The notes beneath the pieces are model-generated. The model saw only the letters and a program-made list of their open reading frames with translations, ran no database searches and was not told the DNA's origin. From NCBI GenBank assembly GCA_005281725.1, contig SSBO01000002.1, forward strand, positions 510,902-574,901: 64,000 nt of DNA. Direction: 5' to 3'. This document shows, one piece after another, positions 41,541 to 52,006 of this stretch. The position numbers were made by a program, and so were the translations under genes. The stretch is from Wuchereria bancrofti. Lineage: Eukaryota > Nematoda > Chromadorea > Rhabditida > Onchocercidae. Position 1 is the first letter of the stretch, and each line of letters opens with the position of its first letter.

Positions 41541-42115
41541 GGAAAGGAAATTATTCAAACATTATGGGCTGGAAAAGGTGTTATTAGGAAAAACTGAATG
41601 TTTTATTTATAGTTAAGACGATGTAATCTTAGTGGTCCGATAACATAAACAAGGTCACACTTTCATGTTGACATCCTACAAATTATTGTCGTCTGTTTAT
41701 ATCCTTCCTTTAACGATAAATGTTCCGAATTTATCGCATACAACGGTTCAGACTAGTGGATCATAAAATGATTGATGAAGTATGAAAGAATAGGAAATAA
41801 ACGAATAATCTCTGTGTAAATATTTATTTTGTTAAAAACTTGAAAAATTTTAAAAATGAAATTATAAAACTCTAATATTTAGGAGTTAAAAAAAGAAAAT
41901 AGGCTAAGGTAAATAGATTTACAGTGAGCAAAAAGTAAAGTATTTAAGTTCATTCATCTCGTTTTTCAATCTCTTACACTCTTTTTTCTTTCTTCAAATA
42001 TTTTTTTTTTTTTAAAAAAAAGCAAAAGTTCGTTGAAATATATTAGAATTGTCTTTTTCTTCTACTTCCATTCATTCATCCCACAATTTACATCACATAA
42101 AACACTACCACTGAA

Positions 42116-42174
42116 ACTCTCTCTCTCTCTCTAATAATTTCTCTCTATCACCTCAGAGAGAGAGAGAGAGAGAA
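42116..42174. repeat. (CT)n / (GA)n inverted repeat
   Basis: A run of CT dinucleotides (about 42117-42132) is followed after ~22 bp by a run of GA dinucleotides (about 42155-42173). The arms are complementary and could form a perfect hairpin of about 16 bp. Confidence 0.85.
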
Positions 42175-42717
42175 TGCCAAGGTATAAATTTCTCTCGTAA
42201 TAAATGATCTGAGAGTTTTTTTTTTTATGAACTGATCAAAGAAGTGCTTCTTTTTCCTCGCAATGAATTAATTGATTAGAGAAGCATCATCTAATCATTT
42301 AATATAAAAGTATTCATAAGTATTCAAAATAAAATTGAATAAAAATATATTCAAGAAAAAAATTTTTAATTTCAAAAATTTAATAATATTTTTAGGAAAT
42401 ATATGCAGACAATTGAGAGAAAAGAAAGTTATGCTATGATAGGCAATCTTGCTAATTTTATAATTAGAAAACTTTTCTCATTTTCAAATTTTTGACTCAA
42501 ATATTAGGAAATTAAAAAAGAGTAGTGAATGGCAACGATGCTATAAACGAAAATTTACTATTTGGTAAATGAGATTTAAAAAAAGACTTCACATAAAGCT
42601 AACAACTAATTGAAATTTATTTATTCAATGTCATCGTCTTCTAAGAAAGGCCACACAATATTTAATTCAAAAATTTTCGCTTAATGTTTAAACATTGCTT
42701 TCCTTTTTAAAACTTTC

Positions 42718-43247
42718 AAAATTGCATTTTGAAATAAAATGGCTCAAAAATAGCAGGACAAAAATGTTTTTAAGTAAAAAACAATTTAGAAGAAATTTTC
42801 AAAAAAAAAAAAAAAAAAAATTGCAAGACAAGCATAGCAAGAAGATTGCTAGTAGTTGAGCTAAAATTTTGTAAGCAAGAAAATTTTCGAATCATAAAAT
42901 CATAATAAGGTCACTTGCTCACATTACAAATATTCCTAGTACAAATGAATCTTGTCTATGCTGTTTCCCAATTACAAATCTAAATTTAATTATAAAATTA
43001 AACAAAGACATTTTGGAGCTTAGTTTAATTTAATGCTTAAATTAAACAAATCAAACTGCTAATAAATGAACTATATGTAAAGTACAATTTCAAAAAATGC
43101 ATCAATGATTGAAGTTAGAAAATAGGAAGTCAGCAAATGATGTCATAAAAACTATCATTAAAATTTTCGAAATTTCATTTTAAAATAAAATAGCTCAAAA
43201 ATAGCACAGCAAAAATATTTTTCAAGTGAAAAAAAAAAAAACAATTT
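42718..43247 (+). repeat. Pair of diverged direct repeats about 450 bp apart
   Basis: The segments 42718-42786 and 43167-43247 share the order CATTTTGAAATAAAATGGC, then TCAAAAATAGCA, then CAAAAAT and a poly(A)-CAATTT end, with scattered substitutions. They look like two copies of a short dispersed element or a local duplication. Confidence 0.6.
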
Positions 43248-43503
43248 TAAATGTTAGAAATGTATCAATAAGGTTGAACTTGATCATTTAATATTTTATT
43301 TCTTTTTTTTTTTTTAAACAATCAATAAGATTATAACTTAACAATTTTAAAATTACACTTAAATGATTCATTGAAAGAAAGCTAAGATATGAAATGATGT
43401 AATATAACATTTCACTTTTCTTACATCCAATTTACTAGTAATACTATTCACATCTAATATTTGCTAAAATCATTATTTAATTAAAGAGCGCAGCTGTAAT
43501 AGT

Positions 43504-43539
43504 TTTTCCTTTCTTTCTTTCTTCCTTCCTTCCTTTCCA
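43504..43539 (+). repeat. Polypyrimidine CTTT/CTTC microsatellite
   Basis: A pure pyrimidine tract of about 35 bp made of TTTC units then TTCC units. Confidence 0.8.
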
Positions 43540-44611
43540 CCAATACTTTACACTCTTTTTGCATATTGAATTTGAATTATGTCAGTTTTAATTCATTTAT
43601 TGACTTCATTAAATTTGGATGAAGAAATAAATTTAAAAGCTTTCACTCTTCTTCATAAATAATTTGACAAAATGTAAACTTTTGTGAAAAATTACAACCA
43701 AAATTTCTCCAATGATCAGATATCTTATGCAATTCAAATTACACATAAAAATAATACTTTCTATGCATATATTTCATTTCTTTTTCGAAATTCTTTCCGG
43801 AAAAAAAAAAAGTAATAAAAATAAGCTATGAAATAATTCTGCAAGAGTTTTCTCTTAAACATTATATTGTTTTCTTTTTGTTTAAAAGCATTTTTAGAAA
43901 TTTCAACTATGCTATATGTAAAACTAGCATAATCTAAAAGTTGTCCAATTCTTTTTTATAAGATTCCGAATATTTGATATGATTAATATCACTTATCAAT
44001 TTTGTAACTTATTTCAATAATTATCAAATGATTTAGCTTCAATCATTTTTTTGTATAGCTTAATTGAATAACTCAATTGAGTATATGCTAATTTAATTTA
44101 GTTCAATTTATTTAATTCAATTCACTTCTATTGGTTTAATTTAGTATAAATGCAATAACATTCTAATTTGTTATGACATTGGCAAAATAATTGATTAGCA
44201 AAGATAAAAATGAATATTTGACTCATTTACTCAATTCATTATCACATTTGCTTATTTATTTTATCGATCTTTATTAAATGACTCCATTTCTCAAATATTT
44301 TGCTTTCTAATTTGAATTAAAAAAAAAAAAAAAACATTTTAGCAACAACTAGAAGATGACGGCTGATAAGACGAATACAGAAATTATCATTATCACAGAA
44401 AATGGAAAATCTAAATAAGTAACTGAGCTTTGTAATTATGTCATTTACAATTATTACTATAATTATTATCAAATTGATTTGTAATAACTATGTTATCAAT
44501 CTTCCATATGTCACAGTTTATTATTAGAAATAATTTATAATTTGAATCAGTTGTTTGCTCAATATTTTAACAATGTTGAAATGAGTAATTAACTATGAAA
44601 TATTGACAGAC

Positions 44612-45252
44612 TTTATTATTACTATCATTAATAACAAAAATTATCTAACTTTATTATCACTATCATTATATCAAAAGTTCTTTAATTTTACTATCACTAT
44701 CATTAATATTAAAAACTGTTTAACTTTATTGTCGCTATCATTAATATCAAAAACTATTTAACTTTATTATCATATATTTAACTTTATTATCACTATCATT
44801 AATAACAAAAATTATTTAACTTTATTATCACTATCATTATATCAAAAGTTCTTTAATTTTACTATCACTATCATTAATATTAAAAACTGTTTAACTTTAT
44901 TATCGCTATCATTAATATCAAAAACTATTTAACCTTATTATCATATATTTAACTTTACTATCACTATCATTAACAACAAAAATTATTTAACTTTATTATC
45001 ACTATCATTATATCAAAAGTTCTTTAATTTTACTATCACTATCATTAATATTAAAAACTGTTTAACTTTATTATCGCTATCATTAATATCAAAAACTATT
45101 TAACTTTATTATCACTACCATCAATAACAAAAATTATTTAACTTTACTATCACTATCATTATATCAAAAGTTCCTTAATTTTACTATCACTATCATTAAT
45201 ATCAAAAACTGTTTAACTTTATTAACACTATCATTAATATCAAAAAACTTTT
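44612..45252 (+). repeat. Satellite with ~38-bp monomers in a 171-bp higher-order unit
   Basis: Monomers of 37-38 bp share a core TTTATTATCACTATCATTA followed by a variable AT-rich end. Four monomer types (ends ATAACAAAAATTATTTAAC, ATATCAAAAGTTCTTTAAT, ATATTAAAAACTGTTTAAC and ATATCAAAAACTATTTAAC) recur in the same order. The first two higher-order units also carry a truncated 20-bp monomer (TTTATTATCATATATTTAAC). Unit starts at about 44612, 44783, 44954 and 45105 give periods of 171, 171 and 151 bp; the third lacks the 20-bp piece. About four higher-order units are present. Confidence 0.88.
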
Positions 45253-45499
45253 AACTTCCTTTTCATTGTCTGTTTTGAATCAAATATTATTGATTTATAG
45301 TTATAACATTGAACAAAAGAAAGATATGAGAGATCTAAACTAGCAAGTCAACAAATAAATGTGTAAAGAAGCAAATAATGAAAGCTTGTGGAAATAACTT
45401 CAACGATCTGAGAACAAAACATTAGTGTTATTTACTACATTTCTCAATCTCAAATTTCAAACTCTTCTTAGCCACCATTTAAATTTATTACTGATAGCA

Positions 45500-45603
45500 G
45501 TAGCATTGTTGTAATAATAATAGTGACAACGTTCATAGCAATAATGATAACATTGTTGTAATAATGATAGTGATAACGTTTGTAGCAGTAATGATAACAA
45601 TAA
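45500..45603 (+). repeat. 47-bp tandem repeat, about two copies
   Basis: The unit GTTGTAATAATRATAGTGAY followed by AACGTT, a TAGCA motif and ATGATAAC begins at about 45508 and again at 45555. Confidence 0.75.
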
Positions 45604-45936
45604 TGGATATGCTAACTACGACAAAACTACTAAATGATAATTTTGATGATATTGCTGATTATGGTGATAGTGATTACAGTGATTAAGATGCAAATAATAA
45701 TTATCAGATAATTCTTTTATTTTCTTTGAAAAAATTTCAATCTTAGATTTTAGGAAAGGAAAAAAAAGGAAAACTTTCCAGTTTGATATACCATTCAATT
45801 TATTCCTTTTAATTTTTCACTAAAAATCTCGAAATAAAAATGCAAAAAAAAAAAAATTGAATGTGTAATAAATGGCTTCTTTCGATTTCGTTTAACATTT
45901 TAAATTTTGAAATTTCAAACAATCCATTTTTTTTTT

Positions 45937-45953
45937 GGGGAGGGGGAGGGGGG
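45937..45953 (+). other. G-rich tract, possible G-quadruplex
   Basis: Runs of four, five and six G separated by single A form an isolated 17-bp G tract, directly after a T run, in a region that is otherwise extremely AT-rich. It has enough G to form four runs of three. Folding is inference. Confidence 0.6.
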
Positions 45954-46544
45954 TTATTTCATCTATAGGAAATTGCTTTAACAGAGAATTCATAGAAATT
46001 TCTGTACTAAAAAAAAAAAAATTGTCATAAACAACAACAACGATAAATCAAAAATGCTATATCATTAAAAAAAATGATTGACTGATTTGTTCGAGTCGAA
46101 TAGATCATTACAAGCCTAGCAAAAAAAGGGACTATTTGTCATGCTGAGACAAATTAAGAAATAAGCCAAGACATTGCTTAAATTGATCTTCGTTTCGTTA
46201 TAAGTTATATTGCAACAAAATAATAAGGTAAAAATAAGTAAATAATCTTATTGAATTCCACAAAAAAAAAAACAAAAATGCATTACTGAACGGATAATAT
46301 TGGACGAAAAATCGGGTTAAATTTTAATACCACTAGTAACAGAAAATCCGGTTCAATCTACAAAACAAAAATGTAGAAAATTCATAGATGTAAATTACAT
46401 TGAAAGAGATAATTTTACAAAAAAAAAAAAGGAAAACAAAAAACAAAAAAACAAAGACAAAGGAAAGAAGGAAAAAAATGCTAATAATAAATGCGGGAAA
46501 GCATTTTTCATTCCAATGATTATTATTAGGATGTATTGTGAAAA

Positions 46545-47205
46545 GCGAAATCGGAACGGAACGGAATGGAAGTGAAACGGAATAAAACGGAATGAAATAA
46601 AAGTGAAGCGGAGTGGAATGGAAGTGAAACGGAATAAAACGGAATGAAATAAAAGTGAAGCGGAATGGAATGGAAGTGAAACGGAATAAAACGGAATGGA
46701 ATGGAAGTGAAACGGAATAAAACGGAATGGAATGGAAGTGAAACGGAATGGAAGTGAAACGGAATAAAACGGAATGAAATAAAAGTGAAACGGAATGGAA
46801 GTGAAACGGAATAAAACGGAATGAAATAAAAGTGAAACGGAATAAAACGGAATGGAATGGAAGTGAAACGGAATAAAACGGAATGAAATAAAAGTGAAAC
46901 GGAATAAAACGGAATGGAATGGAAGTGAAACGGAATAAAACGGAATGAAATAAAAGTGAAACGGAATGGAAGTGAAACGAAATAAAACGGAATGAAATAA
47001 AAGTGAAACGGAATAAAACGGAATGGAATGGAAGTGAAACGGAATAAAACGGAATGGAATGGAAGTGAAACGGAATAAAACGGAATGGAATGGAAGTGAA
47101 ACGGAATAAAACGGAATGAAATAAAAGTGAAACGGAATAAAACGGAATGGAATGGAAGTGAAACGGAATGAAATGGAAATGAAACGGAATGAAATGAAAT
47201 AGAAG
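46545..47205 (+). repeat. 31-bp purine-rich satellite with two unit variants
   Basis: About 660 bp of near-continuous 31-bp units that begin GTGAAACGGAATAAAACGGA. They end either ATGGAATGGAA (variant A) or ATGAAATAAAA (variant B), with a few shorter units. The two variants are mixed irregularly. The plus strand is almost all purine plus isolated T/C, and the GGAAT/GGAAC sub-motif gives a pentamer texture like simple GGAAT satellites. No coding potential. Confidence 0.9.
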
Positions 47206-48440
47206 AAAAAAGTTTAGGAAAACATCTGCTCTACATACTACTACAACTAATGTCTATAAGCTTTAGTTTAATAAACGAATAGAGCTGCTAGAAAAGTTAA
47301 CAAATTTATTTTCTTCTTCGTGTCATTCTCCTCATTTCGTTTTGTTCATTCAAAAAAAAAAAAAAAAAAAATTTTGAAGTGATCATTGTGCCAGTTGAGC
47401 GCAAATGAATATCTCAAATAAACAGTACACACTCTTTCGATTATTTATTTCACTGATTTAGAGGAAAAAAATTATAATAAATTGTTGTTCTTATTAAACT
47501 GGAATAATTCACTTCTCGATGAATTAGTTATTTAGTTAATTACTTGTTCAAAAACTCATTTTCTAATCATTATCATTATCAGTTTTAACTTTTATTTGAA
47601 TTTATGTTAGAAAATGAACAATAATAATTAAAAGCTTAAGTATTTTCAGATTGTAGGCAAACCTATAATTGTGCTATATCAAGATTTAGGCATTTCTAGA
47701 ATGTAACTTAAGTCTAATTATTTTGCATTGATTCAAATTCTTATTTTTAATTTATTTAAGTTTAAGTAAACTCAAAAATGACAATGACAATAATCTGATA
47801 ATATGATGAAATTTGATTTCAGCAATGTTTCAAACAAATTGAGGGAATCATATGTGCACAGATACTACTAGTTTATTAGGGCTAATAGATAGTTTTTAAT
47901 TTTTGATGATTTAATTTAATTATGATGAAATAATTGGAATTATCTAATATAATTGAAAATATAAATGTTATTCTTCGGTAAAAATGGATTTTCAAACAAG
48001 AAAAGAAATATTTAGCTCAACATTCTACGATCACAACAATATTTATGGATTAATTTATCATTTATCAAATTTAATATAGCTCAGCAGACCATCTAGGAAG
48101 TATCTAGGAAATGACATATATAATGAATTTCAATTCTATGTTCGGATATTCGAACAGATCAAATTACAATTTAATATATCAAAGATTAAGAAATGTTTAA
48201 AAAGAATTTCAAAACTAATTGATAGTGTCATATCTTTCAATATCACTCCTGTTGATAGTTTTCAAAAAAAGTTTTACACTCATTTAATTAGGTAACAACA
48301 GATAATCATTTATATATTACTTTGTCAGTTTAAAAAACTGCGTGAATGCTACTGAATTTTGCAATTAAATCCTCGTAAAATAAATTTCGTAAAAATATTT
48401 TCATAAGATTCTTTCATAAAGTGGAAAAATTTAAATATAG

Positions 48441-48940
48441 CATTAATCGATCAATATCTAATGGAACTGATAAAATGAAATTGGCAATATTACGGGCCGA
48501 ATACTATCCAAAAGATCCAATTGTAATGCCCGAATGATTCAGATTTAATTTCTAAATAAACTTTTAAGTACTACTATTTTCATTATAAACTTGATAATTT
48601 TTAAAACTCTATAAATTCCATGTCTGTTTCATCATCTTTTTTTTACAATCAATAAATTCCAAGCTTTTCCAAGTTTAATTGTTTTTATGAAGACAAATAT
48701 AGTTATTAAAAAAAAAAATTTTTTTTCCAGGCGTTCATTCTTGAACTCACGTCATTGGTACGCAGCACGTTTAACTTTTACGTATACACGTCAACGGTAA
48801 TGAGTATGATTGATCCTATATTGAGACTTGGAGATTGATATGGTGAAAATCTCTTACTCTATCTTATCAGTGATAATTTCGTTTCATAAAGACTTTAATT
48901 TATTGCTTAATAAAAAAGAAAATTTTGAATTTATGCCAAA
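48441..48940 (+). pseudogene. Inverted, decayed duplicate of two ATR kinase exons and their intron
   Basis: Two blocks match neighbouring exons of the minus-strand ATR gene in this window, but read on the plus strand. Block 1 (about 48441-48552) matches ATR exon 53595-53803; it still reads NGTDKMKLAILRAEYYPKDP, after which the Trp codon has become TGA (48535-48537). Block 2 (about 48731-48940) matches ATR exon 53165-53369 and begins after a kept CAG acceptor; the catalytic-loop Arg codon of GDRHGEN is now TGA (48836-48838) and His has become Tyr. The 180-bp sequence between the blocks also matches the ATR intron (shared TAATTTTTAAAACTCTATAA and TCCAAGTTTAATTGTTTTTA), so this copy arose from DNA, not from mRNA. 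There are further stops and small indels. Neighbouring ATR exons were not found nearby. It cannot encode a kinase. Confidence 0.88.
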
Positions 48941-49592
48941 AAATGATGAATTTCGCTTCCCTAATCCTTATGATTAGAAACTTAATCTTTGATCTTCCTT
49001 AATTTTTGTGATTAAAAACTATTGTGTGACAAATTTGCTGGCTAATTGTTGAGTTATGCTAAATTTTAAACTTTTATTCGCCAACCTTGCACTATTGCTT
49101 CATATATTATTAAAATTTCGCATATTTTATTGATGAATGGAACAAATTTACAAATGAAGCTTATCTTAAACAACACTTATCTTAAACTCTTGGACGAATA
49201 AAAGTAGCAAAAAAAAACTATCAGTGAATTTAAATGATAATCAAAAGAAACAGAAAACACTTCAAAATATAATATTTATGCAAAATTTGAAGAAGTGAAA
49301 TATCGGAATTGACAAGCAAAAGGTAAAAAAATTAATTAACATGAGAATGGTGATAGAATAAAAAAAATGTCATAATTTAATATTTTCATTTTCAACTAAT
49401 TTTTTTTATTTTTTATTTTGTGATAACAAATAATGTTAGAAAACTAGGAAAATAGAAATTTCAAACTTTGAAAAAGTCAGTTTAAAAACTTCCAAAATAC
49501 ATTGCTAAAAATTTTTGATACATTTTCATTTTAAATGAAGGTTAATAACTTTTCTTCAAATAAATTTTTTTTTTTTTTAAATTTGTAATATT

Positions 49593-50871
49593 TTATCCAT
49601 TATTATGCAATGGTAGCACTGTGTTATATTCAGGTAAAATATTGTGTATTACAGGTGATGGTTCCTCATAAGCTGAATGCAACATATCTGTACTTCCGGT
49701 TGATATAATTGTTGTAGTTTTACCGCATAATCGTGGTAATGCACCATCCAATATTATAATTATAATTACTACACTCAAATAGAATACACCAACCTTAATT
49801 TTTTTTTTCTTCTATTTAATTTCAAATTATATTGCTAGCATACAAATTTCAAAGTTTTAACTTTTATCGCACTTTAATTTGTAAATATTACATCGTTAAA
49901 TTACTGAATTATTACTTCAATACTTTATTTGAAATCATTTAAATAACATTTCAGGATTTCAGTGATATTAAAAGGAATAAAAATGAGATTATTATGATAA
50001 ATAGTATCGCATATGTCAACTAAGCTAATACAGTTAAAGAAATTAAGTGTTACAAATATTAATTCTAATGAAAACTATGAAATAGCATCTTTTTTTCTCT
50101 TCTTAAATCATACTAAGTCACAATTCGAAAATAATTAATTGCCTAATACGAAACGTTGAATAATTAAAATTTCATAAATACATCTTAACTTCTCTCATAT
50201 ACGCTATTACTTTTTCTTTTCCCATTCATCGTCTTAATTATAATTAATATCGCTCAATTTTTAGGTGTAAAAATTGAGAAAAACATAAAAACTCACATAT
50301 ATATACATATATTTTAGTGGTACTACATCGATAATTAATCCAGTGACATCATTTTTTCGTTTTACTAAATTTTTTGATTAAAAAAGAAAAGGAAACTTCT
50401 TGGTTTTTTTCTTAATATTTGTTATCAGTATAGTTTTGATCTTTAATGAAGATAACATTTATTCTAGTTTAGTGGAAAAGAGAATAGATTTTCGTAACTA
50501 ATCTTTCTATCCATCATTTCTATCCTTTTTAAAAAATTGATTTTTTCATTTTTTTTCTCTTTCATATAATTTCTTGAAAAAATACAAAGATTTTATATCG
50601 TTGATCATTTCTAGTTGTTAAAAATTTGAGCAAAATTTACTCTGCTATTTGTATAACTTGTCATTTTGAATTGAAATTTACCTGGTACAGGTATAGTAGC
50701 ATTAATATTGCTTCTTTCAACGGTAATCATTATCTTTTGATTATTATTATCATATGATGATATGATTGCTAAGTTTGTCGTATTGCGTATTGTAACAACA
50801 AAATGTGCTAAAAATGAAACAAAAACTAATAGTGTAAACATATTAATAGCGCTTATTTTAAATTGCTCCAT
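49593..50871 (-). CDS. Unrecognised two-exon membrane or secreted protein
   Basis: I do not recognise this gene. Exon 1 (50682-50871) starts MEQFKISAINMFTLLVFVSF and ends at a GTAAAT donor. Exon 2 (49593-49768) follows a GTAG acceptor in the matching phase and ends in a stop, for about 121 residues. Residues 8-27 are strongly hydrophobic and would act as a signal peptide or signal anchor. The rest is a small domain with N-glycosylation sequons (NTTN, NATI), then VIIIILDGALPRLCGK and a Ser/Thr/Pro-containing C-terminus ending LPLHNNG. An in-frame ATG 26 codons further upstream (50949) gives an alternative, more aromatic N-terminus; I prefer the inner ATG because the hydrophobic segment then follows directly. 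The 0.9-kb intron is long for this window. A nematode-specific secreted or surface protein is the likeliest reading; confidence that it is a real gene is moderate. Confidence 0.42.
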
Positions 50872-50949
50872 TTTGCGCTTCGATATTGACACAACCGAAT
50901 GTAAAAAATAATTCATAAAATAATAAAAGAAATGATAATAGGAATTCAT

Positions 50950-52006
50950 TTTTATACAATTGAAGCACTTCTCAATTTATAGATTGCAAAAAAAAAGAAT
51001 CACTAATAATATAAGCATATTATTATTTATTTTTCATTTTGCTTTCAAAATAATCTCGAAAAACATGTGAAAACTTTCATAGTTATGTTTAATATAAGAT
51101 TTTTGAATTTCCTCATGACAAGTGCTACTTGAACAAATAAAATGATTATTTATTTTTCTTTTTGCTTTGTTAATAAACTGAATGCATTATGCAAAACGAA
51201 ACATGCTAAAGAAATAAAGGAATAACGACAAAGAAAGAAACTCAAAATAAGCAAAGAAATGCATTCAAAATAATCTCGAGAAATGCAACAATTGAGGATG
51301 TCTTATATTCTGGCAGAGTTCAATCCTTCAGAAAGTACTTACAGAAAAACTTGATACAAGTCATTTTGGAAGTGAAAATCAGAAATATCATAGGCAGTAA
51401 TGGCAGATAAAATCAGTAAAACAAAAAGACATTATGATTACAAAATAAATTATAAAAAAAGCGATTGGTGAATTAAGAGAAAAAAAAAAGAGAAAAAATT
51501 ATTCAAGATAAAAAAAGAGCAAAAGAACAAACATTCCAATGCATCTAAAATTTTAATTTTCTAACCTGAAATAAATTAATAACCCGTGAATAAATTAAGT
51601 AGGTAAGAGAAGGGAACAAAACTCGGCACTGTTAGAACACTGAAAAGAATAAATGTTGAAGTGAGATTACAATGGCAGATCTTATTCAAGAATATTTATT
51701 GCAAATATGAAATTATCCAAAAATTCATTTTTTGATCGGTTAAGAAAAGATTTTTGCAAGGACTTGTAAAATTTGATTATTCCAAAAGCATATCACTGAT
51801 TCCAATGATATACAAATGATATGTGGTACTAATGACATATCAAAAATCAATACATCACCGATCATTCGATAAAAATTTCTACGCAAGCAGTAAAACTATC
51901 TAGCTGCACTGAAATTATAGGAATAAAAAATAAATAAATAAATAATAAAACTATAATAAAACATCGATAAAATATATTTACAAAGTTGAATGCTCTTCCT
52001 AAAATT
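50950..52006. other. Intergenic region between an orphan gene and ATR
   Basis: AT-rich sequence that should contain the ATR 3' UTR and the upstream region of the orphan gene. No exon or array is visible. Confidence 0.5.

Noticed and set aside
48545..48730. Reading the ATR copy as a processed retrocopy
   Set aside because: The sequence between the two exon blocks matches the ATR intron, so it was copied from DNA.
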